The notes under the pieces were generated by a model. It did not search any database and had not been told where the DNA came from. It worked only from the letters and a program-made list of their open reading frames with translations. 64,000 nt of DNA. It comes from Brachypodium distachyon. Lineage: Eukaryota; Streptophyta; Magnoliopsida; Poales; Poaceae. The DNA lies in assembly GCF_000005505.3 (NCBI RefSeq), contig NC_016135.3, forward strand, positions 3,496,001 to 3,560,000, written 5' to 3'. Position numbers and translations under genes: made by a program. Below are positions 11,511 to 22,708 of this stretch, piece after piece. Position 1 is the stretch's first letter. Every line of letters begins with the position of its first letter.

Positions 11511-13484
11511 TCGAATGACCGTTCTTGGATGTACGCCAAGGAAAGAATTGATGCTCGATGGATAACCGAATGGACGGTCTTTTTTGGAGTCGTGAAAGGT
11601 GATATGGAACGAAAAGGACTTGTGATGATACGTTATCCATGTCGCAAATGTGGAAACACATGCATGATGAAGCCTGAAGATGTTCAGATGCACGTGCTTG
11701 GCATCGGGTTTTGTGGAAGGTTATTCTCGCTGGACTTGTCACGAGGAGGATGCGATTGATGTCGGTAGCAGTAGCGAAGATGATGATGTCCTGCGGTATG
11801 ATCTGGCGAATTATTCCGAGGAAGAAACAAGGGTCGATGAGGAGGCTAATGTGGAAGGTGAAGGAGCTCCACGTGGCAGGATTGCCGAAATGCTAGATGA
11901 CCCGTACCTACGGGACCAGCTGGAGGACCCCGAAGATGAGGCAGAGTCTGCTCAGTTCAAAAAATTGTCTGAGGACACAAACACACCCTTGTATGATGGA
12001 GCTGGCGAAGAAAACAACGTGTTCGAAGTGACGCTCGAACTTTTGAGGCTGAAAGCAGCATCATGCTGGTCAGACAAGGGCTTCACAAACTTGTTGAGTT
12101 ACCTTGCTTTGGTTTTTACACAGCCAAACAAGTTGCCCCAGAGCACATACGAGGCAAACAAGATTACATGCCTGCTTGGATTAGATTGCATGAAACATCA
12201 TTCATGTCCAAACGACTGCATGGTATACATTGGAGAGTACGAGAACGATGAGAGCCGCCATATATGCGGTGCATCGAGATACAAGAAGAAAAACGCTAGA
12301 GCTGACGAAGACGATGGGAAGAAGTGATGAAGGGCAGGGCGGCAAAGACTGTCTGGTATCTTACGGCAGGTGGCCGAGTTGAGCGTTGGATGCAGAACGT
12401 TAAGGACGCGAGGTATCTCGTTTATCACGATCCGGCGTAGGCTGCATTCGATCCTGACGGGCACTACCGTGTGGAGGAAGCTGGGGTCCTAAGACACCCT
12501 GCCGATGGGACTCAGTGGAGGAACTTCGACACGGCATTTCCAGATTTCGGGGCAGAGCCCAGAAACCTGAGGCTCGGTCTCAGCACTGACGGGATAAATC
12601 CTTTCGGAAACATGAACAACAAGCACAGCACATGGCCAGTGATCTTGTTTGTCTACAACCTTCCTCCATGGTTAATCATGAAGAGAAAGTACATCCACAT
12701 GTGCATGCTCATACAGGGTCCAAAGCAGCCGAGAGCTGACCTAAATGTGTATCTGCAGCTAGTGAAGGATGAGCTGAAGCAGTTTTGGAACCCTGACAGA
12801 GTGGTTTGGGATGCAAACAGGAGAGAGTACTTCACGATGAGAGCAGCGCTTCTGACCTGCATGCATGACTACCCCGCGAATGGAAATACTTCATGTCAGG
12901 TGACACATGGCTACAAGGCATGTACAAAGTGCGGGAAAAACACGACATCGGAGAAGTTGCCAGCTTCATCCAAAATTGTTTATATGGGCCACCGAAAGTG
13001 GTTGGATGCTAAAGACCCTTGGAAGGACGACAAGGAAAGGTTCAATGGGAAAACGGAGCACAGGATAGTGCCGAAGGAGAAGTCTGGTATGCAAATCCTC
13101 GAAATTGTGAACGATCTTGAAGTTGTCCCCGGATAGATTGCTGTGAAGAAATATAAGGAACCTGAAGGCGTGGTGTGGAAAAGGAGGTCCGTATTGTGGG
13201 ACCTGGAGTACTGGGCACATTTAGAATGCCGCCACAGCATAGATGTCATGCACGTGGAGAAAAATGTATGCGATAGCGTGCTGGGGTTGCTGACGAATAT
13301 TCCAGAGAAGACGAAAGATGGACCCAATGCATGGAAAAACCTAGAACTCATGTCTATCAGAAAAGAGTTGTGGGGCAACGATCAAGTGTCGGCAGCCGAC
13401 AAGAATGGTTTCGTGATGGTGACCACGCGGTGTCGTCTTGCATGTTACAACCTGTACAAAGACGAGTTGCATAGGATGTGCCCG
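11511..13484 (+). pseudogene. CACTA TNP2 transposase, 5' part
   Basis: The coding region starts after a good splice acceptor (tgtgttgtag, ending at 11510). The first block (11511 to about 11705) has the transposase-associated Cys-containing domain (RSWMYAKERID; PCRKCGN). A one-base frameshift near 11705 leads into 11706-12325, with the usual TNP2 spacer ending in CPNDCMVYIGEYENDESRHICG. A second frameshift near 12325 and a stop at about 12438 precede the Transposase_21 core (12471-13136): HPADGTQWRNFDTAFPDFG, RLGLSTDGINPFGN and YNLPPWLIMKRKYIHMCMLI. A TAG at 13134-13136 interrupts the frame, which resumes with HVEKNVCDSVLG until codon CCG at 13484, where the Gypsy element is inserted. The gene resumes at 28039. 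It moves CACTA elements by binding and cutting their ends; this copy is dead. Confidence 0.92.
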
Positions 13485-14417
13485 TGTCGTAGCCCGAGGC
13501 TTAGACACCAGGGATGCTGGGCACCCCCTTTTTGGTTCGGCAGTGGGCGATGAGGATCGCTTCGGCGATCGCCGGCGAGGCCAATGAAGAGCGTAGCAAT
13601 GAACAAGCAAGTTTACCCAGGTTCGGGCCACCTGGAGGTATAAAACCCTACGTCCTGCTTCTGAGTATGTATTAGCCAATGAACAAGTGTTTACAGGTTG
13701 CCGGGGTAGTTCCCGGACGCTCTCTTCCTTTCTGCTAAATGGCTACTTACTACTTCCGGGCTAAATCTCTAGGAATAGTAACCCAGCTAGAGTCAAACCC
13801 TTTGACCAGTGGCCTCGGTCCTCCTTTTATAGTCAAGGAGATACCACAGGTGCCTCGGTCTGCATGGGGGACGCGCTTTTGGACACGCGCCGAACAAAGA
13901 CCCTAGGTAGCTTGCCTTTGCTGCGCTGGCATGCATGCACAGTACAAAGCACTATAGCTAGGGCGATACGCGCCCTCGATTCACTGCGAGCTACTCACTG
14001 TAGGTTGACTAGACAGGAAACCACTTCCCTGTCAGAGCATTTAATGCTCGACTTGTGCCACACTTCAAGCTCCGACCAGCCCTGCACAGCAGGAGCCTGC
14101 CGGGCGGCCACGTGGCGTCGATACCCTGTCTGCATGGGCACCGGCCCTGACGTAAGCACCTACGACAGGAGACACCCTCCCCGGCAAGTGAGCTTCCCGG
14201 AGGGCGTCCTGATGGGGATCTTCACGCTGTCATCCGGGGTAACCCCCGCAGCCCGGCTAGTCCTGCTCTAGGGCAACCCCCTTCCCAGGCTCTTGCCGTG
14301 TTGGTGGCTTCCCGGGTAGCTTGCACTGTGTTGCCCAGGGTGCCGTCCTTGCGGGGACCAAGCGAGGCGACCCACGCGTTGAGCAACGGTGGTACCCCGG
14401 GTGCCACTGGTGCGATA
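13485..14417 (-). repeat. Gypsy LTR (3' LTR in element orientation)
   Basis: 933 bp, the same length as the other LTR. It ends in GCGATA instead of GCGACA, one decayed terminal base. Confidence 0.93.
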
Positions 14418-14436
14418 GTAGCCCCCGGGCGTGGGA
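14418..14436 (-). promoter_or_regulatory. Candidate polypurine tract of the Gypsy element
   Basis: On the minus strand the bases next to the LTR read CCACGCCCGGGGGCTAC. The G-run is the only purine block at the position where plus-strand DNA synthesis would be primed. It is a weak match to a classical PPT. Confidence 0.4.
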
Positions 14437-14822
14437 CGTCAACGCTTGTTCCTGGGCGAAATCATCCTTGGTTGGTTGCGGGGCTATGCCCTAACCGACG
14501 CGTGGGTCCCAAGTCGTTTCGGGTTCCCGACCATGTGCTGTTCCAAGGGCCCCGCCGTTGCGGGCAGAGTGGTGGGGGGCAAGATTTCCGCCCTAACCTT
14601 CCCCTCAATTGCAGGTGGTTAAAGCCATGTCGCGCACTGCCCTCTTAAAACGCAGTTATCGCCAACGCACCCGTAGGGTGCGGATGTGACCGTTGCTCAG
14701 TGCTGGGGTGCCATAAAACCCCATCGCTGTGCTGGGGGCCAATCACTTAGCCCCCAGTCTTTCCTCCTCATCCCCATCCCTCCTCACGCCCCTAATCCTG
14801 CTAATCGCCACCCACATTCCCC

Positions 14823-17640
14823 ATGGCGCCCAAGGTCCCCAAGAGGGGCAAGGGTTCCACAAGCTCTGCGGGCGACAAGGGCGAGAAAGCTCCTAAGAAG
14901 CCTCCGTCGGAGAAGGAGCAGAGGAATCGGGAGATGATGGCCAAGCAGGACTTCCTCAAGCCCGGCTACAACGGCGAGGGGGTTGACAAGAATTCGGCAC
15001 GCCGTCGTCACCTCGTTCAACGAGTACGGCGAGACGCTCATCTTCCCTACTGGTGGAGACCACCAGGACAACGACTTCCGGGTGTTCGCCCGCTTCATTC
15101 TTGCTGGGTTCGTGCCTCCGTACTCCCTTTTTCTCCATGCTCTCATGGCGGCGTACCAGCTCAAAGTTGCGCAGCTCCACCCCACATCTCTTTTCCTTCT
15201 CGCCATCTTCCAATTTCTCTGCGAGGGGTTTGTCAGGGTGATGCCGTCAGTGGCGTTGTTCCACCATTACTTCTACCCGCGCGTCGAGCAGACGGGAGCG
15301 ATGTCGTCGGGGGTCTCGTTCCGAGCCCGTGACAAGATGAAATCGGAGTTCATCGTGCGGACTGACAAGAAGATCGAGAAGGAGTGGCGCACGGACTGGT
15401 GTTGGGTTCACGTGGACGAGCCCGATGAGTTTATCCATACGCCCACCGAGCTGCCAGCGAGTAACGGTAGCTGGCTGGACCTCTACAGCCGGGATGCGGA
15501 GCTCCTTCCCATCGTCAAGAAGATCAAGGCCCTGCGGCTAGCGGGGCTCACCGATCTGGACGTGGCACGCACCTACATTAGCTGTTGCATCGCGCCGTTG
15601 CAGCTGCGGTCTCGCCCCGTGTGGATGTACACGGGGCCTGGGGACACCACACGCCTGCAAAGCGTGGGCGTGACGCCGGAGGTGATCCGGGGGTGGGTGA
15701 AGGGAATCACCGGCGAGGACGCCCCATTCAAAGAGCTACCCCCAGGGGCACCATCCCTTCACGCCAGCGTTGCGGGCCTCCACGACATTGTCGGCAGCTA
15801 CCCACCCTGCAACGAGTGGGGGCTGATGTCCGATCCCCCAGTTTCAGCCCCGTAGCCTCCGCCACCCGCAGCCCGTGGGAAGCAAGTGGCCGAGGAGAGC
15901 GAGGGGGGATCGGATTCCAGCTGGCCTAGTGACGAGTCCTCTGGCGACGAGGCTGGCGGCGTTACTAGAGCCCAGAGGGCCCTCCCTGAGGTGGAGGTGG
16001 AGGACGAGGACGATGTGCCGCTGGTGCGGCGATCAAGAGCACCGGGGCCGCTGCGGCAGCGGCTACCTCCACAACGGCCACAGGCACTTCGGCGGCTTCT
16101 GCGGCACTTGGGGCGGCGGCAATGCCATGAGGGTCCGTGGTCCCGCCCAAGCGGGGAATCTTCACGGGCTACTCGCTCAAGCTCAACCCCCCAAGGTAAG
16201 CTGACATTTTTCTCCCCCTTTGCTTTTCAAGTTTGTGCTTGCCTTGATTCCTTCGCTTCTTTGTTGATGCCTTGTAGGGACGGCGCCCCGGCGGGAGCCG
16301 GCAAGAGGTGGAGAACCGACACTGCACTCGCTGCGCCCAGCAAGAAGCCGTGCACCCGGGCTAGCGTTAGTGCCAGTCAGATCAGCACGATGACCAGTGG
16401 CGCCGCCACTACGCCTGTCGCCGACCCGGTCCCAGAGGAGGAGGAGCCCGCAGCAGGTAGAGACCCCTCCCCTGACTCCACTGTACATGCTCCTTCTGCA
16501 CGTTAACTCTTAACGGTGCGATCACTTTGGTTAACTCTTAACCGTGCGAAACCCAGGCTGCAGGGGGCAGCCCGGTAGCAGAAGCCAGGGCAGAGGGGAA
16601 CAGATCTCCCCCCGCAAGCGCGGCGACCCCGCAAGGTACTCATCCAGAATTCCTTTGCGCTCGTTGCCGGGTGCCTCAGCTTGGCTTGAAGTACCTTATT
16701 TTGCCCTTGTCGCAGGTCCCAATGCGCCCACCACGGGGGCGGGCGGTACGGTGATCGACTTCGCCTCTGACGTCGAGGTCATTGAGTTGGAGGACGAGCC
16801 GGAGGTGGCTCCCGCGTCAAGCCCACCGCCCCAGACACGACGGTAGGGGCGTCCACCGCCGCTACCGGAGTGGGGCTCGGCGGCGCGTCCCCGGCTTCGC
16901 AGGCCGAGGGCGCGGGTCCCGTGGCTGCCTAGCAGGAGACGACTCCTGCCGGGGGTGCGCCCCCTCCACCAGACACACAACCCACGGGCACGGGTGTGGA
17001 GGAAGACGTGGTAGGGGAGCAGCAGGTGGCTCCCCTACAAGGGGACGATGCTCCACACGGCCAGACCATGGCAGCGGGGGTCTCGTCGTCGTCCGTCGCT
17101 ACCTCCAGTCCAGACCTCGGCATTCTTGCCGGGGCGACTTGGAACCCAATCACCTGGGACCTAAGTATCTACGATCAGGGGCACCAGTTCCTCGACGCCA
17201 TCAAGGAGCACCAGTTCACCTCATTCAACAAGGTGAGGGAGCACCATGAGCTCGCGACGCTTCAGCTAGGTGCAGTGCGGCAGGACGTCGAGAGGGAGCG
17301 GCAAGAGCTCTCCCGGCTAATGGAGGAGACCTGGCTAGCCCGGCAGGCCAGGGACGAGGACACAACACCAGTCGTCCCTGAGGCGGAGCTCCACCGGCAG
17401 CTGGAGGCCCAACGCGCCGAGCACCAGCAAGTATTGGACTCACTGGCCGCGGCGCGGGAGAAGGACAACAAGGAGCACGAGGACGTGCTAGCAACAGCTC
17501 AAGCTCGCCTCAACGAGAAGAGTGAGCTGGTCAGCGGCTACTCCTCCCAACTCCAGTCGTTGCGCGTGAAGCTGGAGGAGCAGGCTAAGGCCGCGGATGA
17601 CTCGGCAGCGGCGAGAGAAGGAGCTGCGGGAGCAGTTCCG
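14823..17640 (+). pseudogene. Antisense extra gene of the Gypsy element (gypsy-type transposon domain, coiled coil)
   Basis: Begins at ATG 14823 (MAPKVPKRGKGSTSSAGDKG, basic). A frameshift near 14980 leads to the 14983-15855 frame, which I recognise as the plant 'putative gypsy type transposon' domain (PF04195 type). It has FPTGGDHQDNDFRVFARFIL, PPYSLFLHALMAAYQL, QLHPTSLFLLAIFQFLCEGF and LFHHYFYPRV. After a stop at 15853-15855 the same frame goes on with an acidic linker. Good GT-AG introns follow at 16196-16277 and 16636-16715. The C-terminal part (about 16996-17640) is rich in Glu/Gln/Arg with heptad character (EHHELATLQLGAVRQDVERE) and is probably a coiled coil. Some Tat-lineage elements carry an extra antisense ORF of this kind. 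Its function is not known. It converges on pol. Confidence 0.8.
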
Positions 17641-17885
17641 GCAACGGGACTTTTGTTTTCGAGGCTCCGTCAGCCCCCTACTCACAGCCAAGGATGGAAA
17701 GAGACTTCTGTGCACCTAGAGAGGAGAGAGAAGAAAGAACATGCAATAATGAGACAACTTGAAATGCTGAGGAAATTCCTAACTTTATTGATGGAAACTA
17801 GCGGATTACAATCGAGGGTTGCCCGGCTACACTAGTTCGAGAGGCATGCGGCAGCAGCATCACCCGTGGGTCTGGCTCCACCGCT

Positions 17886-19639
17886 TCACAGGTAGAACTT
17901 GCGCAAGTGCTCAAGATTCCAATTGTTTTGCACCGGCAAGCCTTCTTCGGTTTTAGCCGGACAGCCCCCGGCCTGGTCACCTGCACTACCCGGAAGGGCC
18001 CCTTCCATTTCAGAGTCAACTTGTTCCCGGCCTTCGTTCCTTGTATCCGGCGCAAGACAAGGTCTCCGACCTCGAGCTCCCGGGTACGGACTCGCCTGTC
18101 GTGATAACGGCGGAGTCCCTGCTGGTAGCGTGCAGCTCGTACAACAGCCCGGCATCAAAGTTCTTCGATGAAGTTAAGATCGTCAACCCTCTGCTCGTGT
18201 TGGCTATGCTTGCCGTACGCGCGTACTCGAGGGGATCCATGCTTGAGCTCGAGGGGCAGCACCGCTTCTGCCCCGTAGACAAGGGCGAATGGAGTTTCAC
18301 CCGTTGCCCGGCTAGGTGTGGTCCTGATCGACCACAGCACGGGCTGGAGTTCTTGAATCCAGTGCTTCTCGTGGCCTTTGAGCTTGTCAAAGGTTCTCGT
18401 CTTGAGCCCCTGCAGCACCTTTGCGTTGGCCATGTCCTCGCAGTAGGCTTGGAACACGGCGCTCGTAAATTGTGTGCCATTATCGGTGATGATGCCGTTA
18501 GGCACACCAAATCGGCACACAATGCCCTTGAAGAACTTGATGGCCGCCTGAGCGGTCACCTTCCGCACTGGTTCCACTTCCACCCACTTGGAGAACTTGA
18601 CGATGGCCACGAGTATGTACTCATAGCCGCCAACTGCTCTCGGCAACTTGCCGACGATGTCCAGCCCCCAGACCGCGAACGGCCAGGAGGATGGAATGAA
18701 TTGCAGGGCTTGCGCCGGCTGATTACTCTTCTTTGCATGGAATTGGCACGCCTCGCATGTCTTGACTAGTTGTTCGGTATCGGCTAGTGCTGTAGGCCAG
18801 GAGAAGCCGTGCCGAAAAGCCTTGCCGGCCAGAGCCCGGGAGGCCACATGGTGAGAGCATGTGCCTCTGTGTATATCTTCCAGAAGTGTGCGCCCTTCGT
18901 CTTGGGGTACGCAAAGGAGTTTTGCTCCGTTTGCACGCCTCCGGTAGAGATTCCCGTCTACCAGAGCGTCCATCTTGGCTTGCCGGGCTATGCGTTCCGC
19001 GGCAACGTCGTCTTCAGGGAGGGCTTCCCCCTTGAGGTAGCGGGCGATGTCCACCGCCCAAGGTGGGGTTTCCCTACTCATGCATGCTACCACATCAGTA
19101 GCATGGACCTCCGCTGTTGCGGGGTTTCCTTCGGTTGCCGGGGGGGCTTTCCCGGCAGCCGGCTTGGGAGTGACTGAAGGCATAATCCGCTTGTGCCAGA
19201 ACACTCCTGCCGGGACTTTCCGGCGCTCTACTGCCCACTTGGACAGTTCATCAGCCGTGAAGTTATCCTTGCGCTTGATGTGCTCGAATCGCAAACCCTT
19301 GAACTTGCATTCTAGCTTGCGGACTTCATCCACGTACACTGCCATCTGTGGGCAGTCGTAGTCCTTGTTAACCTGGTTGATCACGAGTTGGGAATCTCCG
19401 CGGACAACCAGGCGCTTAATATCGTGGGCGATTGCCGCCCGCAACTCGGCAAGCAACCCCTCGTACTCAGCCGTGTTGTTGGTGGAGTTGGGGAAGTCGA
19501 GTTGGATGGTGAATTTCAACTGGTCCCCCGTGAGTGACTCGATCACGACTCTAGCGCTAGCCCCCTGCAGGCTGAACGCGCCGTCGAAGTACATGATCCA
19601 GTGGCCTTCGTCCAGCCTGCCCGGTGTCGAAGTACTCAA
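17886..19639 (-). pseudogene. Gypsy pol: second RNase H, integrase and C-terminal domain
   Basis: From 19639 the frame begins with an RNase H of the archaeal/plant type (WIMYFDGAFSLQGA; NNTAEYEGLLAELRAA; VVRGDSQLVINQVN). This is distinct from the RT-linked RNase H and diagnostic for Tat elements. The integrase follows, with CEACQFH (zinc-binding end), WGLDIVGKLPRA (first catalytic Asp), GIITDNGTQFTS (second Asp) and ATGETPFALVYGAEAVLPLE. A frameshift near 18155 leads to the C-terminal module with LKWKGPFRVVQVTRPGAVRL, ending close to 17890. Integrase inserts the cDNA into the host chromosome. Confidence 0.9.
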
Positions 19640-21070
19640 TCACATCTCTGGCTCCTCTTCTTCTATGCCTGTCGAGGTCCACTCCGTAACGAAATCAGCC
19701 AGAGCGACACTCTTGATACTCTTGGTGTTCGTGAAGTGCAGATCAAACTCCGATAACTCCATCCTGCACTCGGCCACTCTCCCGGTGGCTTCACGGTTGG
19801 TGAGGGCCCGCTCGAGGCAGAACCCTGACAGCACCGTAATGCGGTGCGCCTGGAAGTAATGGCGCAGCTTGCGGGATGCAAGCAGAATCCCCAGCAAGAG
19901 TTTCTGAACTTGCGGGTACCGTACGATGGTGTCGCGCTACACCGTGCTGACGAAGTACACAGGGTGTTGCACGAGCCGCTTGCGTGGTATCGGCGCCGCC
20001 GGCTCGATGGCGGTTCCCGGATTCGATGCTGTTGCCGGGGCTGGCTCAGCCCCCAGCCCCGTAACCCCAGCCCCCGGGAGATCTTCTTCTCTCTCAGCAA
20101 CAAGCACCGAGCTGACCACTTGGTCAGTCGCCACTAGGTAGAGTAGCAGCGGCTCGCCCAGCTTGGGCGCGACGAGGATCGGCGGCGATTTCAGATACTG
20201 CTTTAGGTCCTGGAACGCCGCCTCAGCCTCGGGGGTCCAATCGATTGGGCCCTTCTTCTTCATTACCTTGAAGAAAGGCAAGGCGCGTTCGCTCAGCCTT
20301 TAAATGAAATGCCCCAGTGCGGCAATAGAGCCATTGAGGCGCTGGACGTCCTTCACCTTGCGGGGAGCCTCCATCTACTCGATAGCTTCTATCTTCTTTG
20401 GGTTGGCCTGAATCCCCCTATGCGAAACAAAGAAGCCCAGAAGCTGCCCCGAGTCTACACCAAAAGTGCATTTCTCAGGGTTCAACTTGAGCTTGATCTT
20501 GCGGAGCTTATCGAACATCTCCCACAAGACATCAATAAACGAGTCCCCGCGCTTTGACTTGATGACGATATCGTCCATGTAGGCCTCAACGTTTCGGCCT
20601 AGCTGGGGTTCCAAACACTCACGTAAGGCACGCTGGAATGTTGAGCCCGCGTTCTTCAACCCGAAAGGCATGCACATGTAACAGTAGCAGCCAACCGGGG
20701 TGATGAACGCCGTTTTCTTCTCGTCCTCAACTACCATCTTAATTTGATGGTAGCTGGAAAAAGCATCCAAAAAACATAACAAATCGCAACCGGCAGTGGA
20801 ATTTACTATTTGATCAATGCGGGGTACAGGGAAGGGGTCTTTGGAACATGCATGGTTTAGATCAGTAAAATCTACACACATGCGCAGTTTGTTTTCCCCT
20901 TTGGGTACTACAACTGGTTTTGCTAACCAAGTGGGGTACAATACTTCCCTGATTGCCTCCGCAGCTTTTAGCTTGTCCACTTCTTGCTTTGATGACGTCT
21001 TTGTGCTCCTGTGCTTGCCGGCGGACCTTCTGCTTGACGGGGCGGGCGTCTGGACGCACCGCAAGTCGAT
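19640..21070 (-). pseudogene. Gypsy pol: reverse transcriptase and RNase H
   Basis: The RT block (21064-20375) shows KPVVVPKGENKLRMCVDFTDLN, FLDAFSSYHQIKM, CMPFGLKNAGSTFQRAL and the catalytic AYMDDIVIKS (YMDD at 20570-20581). Frame breaks near 20375 and 20300 precede the RNase H segment (20281-19640) with IDWTPEAEAAFQDLKQYL and LLLYLVATDQVVSSVLV. A further shift around 19930-19900 leads to LRHYFQAHRITVLS and LSEFDLHFT. It copies element RNA into DNA; the frame breaks make this copy inactive. Confidence 0.92.
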
Positions 21071-21235
21071 GCTCGATCACCTCCCTAGGGACTCCGGGAA
21101 GATCCGATGGTTCCCAAGCGAACACGTCGGCGTTCTCTCGGAGGAAAGTGATGAGGGTGCTTTCCTATTTGGCATCGAGGTTCGCACCGATGGTGACGGT
21201 GCGTTCCTCGTTGCCGACTTGGAGGGGCAGCTTCT

Positions 21236-21890
21236 TCACCTTGACGGCCTCCTCCTTGAGCTTCTGGCCCTTGCCGGAGCGTGAGCTCGAGCTTGTGCTT
21301 CCCCCGGCAAGTTGCTGCAGGGTAACACAAGCCTTCTTCGCTGTGGGCGATCGCCCGGCAACGAACCTTCACTTCCGGTGACGCCTTGTTCACCAGAATC
21401 GGCTACGGCGGTGGCCTTGACGACCTCGCCAATACACCAAGCCGCGTCCTTGAGATCGCACTTGATGGACAGGACTCCATACGTGGACGGCATCTTCATC
21501 ACGCCATAGGCGCAATGGGTTGTCGCCATGAACTTGATCAGTGCCGGCCGACCAAAGATCCTGTTGTACGGCAACGGGGTATGAGCCACATCAAACATGA
21601 GGTGCTCAGTCCTAAACGCTTCCCGGGACCCGAAGGTAACCGGCACGATCCTGGGGTTCACTCCCCGGAACGGGTCGGTGGGCTTCATCTGCTACAGCGG
21701 CAACTGAAGCTTCTCCACCCACTTGGCGGACAGGGGGTTTAACCCTGCTCCGTCGTCCACCAGCACCTTGGTCACCGTCATGTTGTTGATGATCGGTGAG
21801 ACCACGAAGGGCAAAACCCCTGACCCCAGCTGCCGGGCTGGGTGATCGTCAGAGTTGAAGGTGATCGGCACGTGCAACCACTTCAACGGC
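21236..21890 (-). pseudogene. Gypsy aspartic protease region
   Basis: Frame 21886-21692 has PITFNSDDHPARQLGSGVLP and the active-site-like VLVDDGAGLNPLSAKW (Tat proteases usually show D-x-G-S/A-G here). After an in-frame stop it continues in 21688-21236 with FRGVNPRIVPVTFGSREAFR and LPYNRIFGRPALIKFMA. The protease would cut the Gag-Pol precursor. Confidence 0.8.
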
Positions 21891-22149
21891 TGCTACATCT
21901 CCATGTCCGGCAACAGCACACACCTCCCGGGTGAGGCACTTTACCGCGCTATAGTATGAGAGAGCATAAGCTCCCCAATGGATGCAGGCGATGCCGCAGG
22001 GCTCCTGGAAGCCGGGCTCGTCGCCCTCACTGTAATCGGACTCGCGCTGCTCCTCAGCACGAGCCTTGTCCCGTCCCCAGGGAAGCCGCTCCTTGACGGC
22101 GTGGGCTTGGTCTCGACCCCCCTGGGCTTCCTCTCTGCCGACACCTCCG

Positions 22150-22703
22150 CCGGCAAGCTTCGCTCCAGCTCTGGGGTCATTCGGGCAGTCGCGGGAGAGA
22201 TGCCTGATATCCCCGCAGTTGAAGCAGACGCCGGCTACTCGGCGCTCCTCGTGGCGCTGCTCGCACCTCTGCTTGATACCCTGCAGGATGCGGCAATCCT
22301 ATGCGTCATGGGTGGCGTTGGTGTGGATGGGGCAGCGGCACGCGTTGCCCGGCTTGCCGGCAGACCTGCCAGTGGACGAGACCTTTTTTGCAGGCCTTGA
22401 GGTAGCCCCCGGTTCCGCGGCAAGTAGTTGCTTCCCGCTGCGCTTTCGGGAACCCTTCTTCTGCGAGCCCTCAGCAGGATTCGCGGTAGCCTTAGCTGCA
22501 ATTTCTCGGTCATGGCACACTTGTGCGCCAAGGTGTAGAGCTCATGCGTCGTCCGAATCTGGTGCGTGTTCAGCTTCTCACGCATCTTAGGGTCATGGAC
22601 GTTGATGGCGAAGGTGTTGATGATGGCTGCAGCCTCCGCCTCAGGAATTGAGTAGGAGAGACTGGAGAAGCAGTTGATGAAGTTCCGCAACATCTTTCCT
22701 TGC
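22150..22703 (-). pseudogene. Gypsy gag, 3' part with zinc knuckle
   Basis: Resumes gag after the solo LTR with KQGKMLRNFINCFSSLSYSI and FAINVHDPKMREKL, the usual second half of the plant Gypsy gag domain. Downstream, in another frame, minus-strand bases 22226-22185 encode CFNCGDIRHLSRDC, a CCHC zinc knuckle (C-x2-C-x4-H-x4-C) that binds element RNA. At least one frameshift lies between the two. Confidence 0.85.
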
Positions 22704-22708
22704 TTCTG

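Noticed and set aside
18041..18769. 242-codon plus-strand ORF
   Set aside because: Antisense to the Gypsy integrase, which has clear conserved residues on the minus strand.
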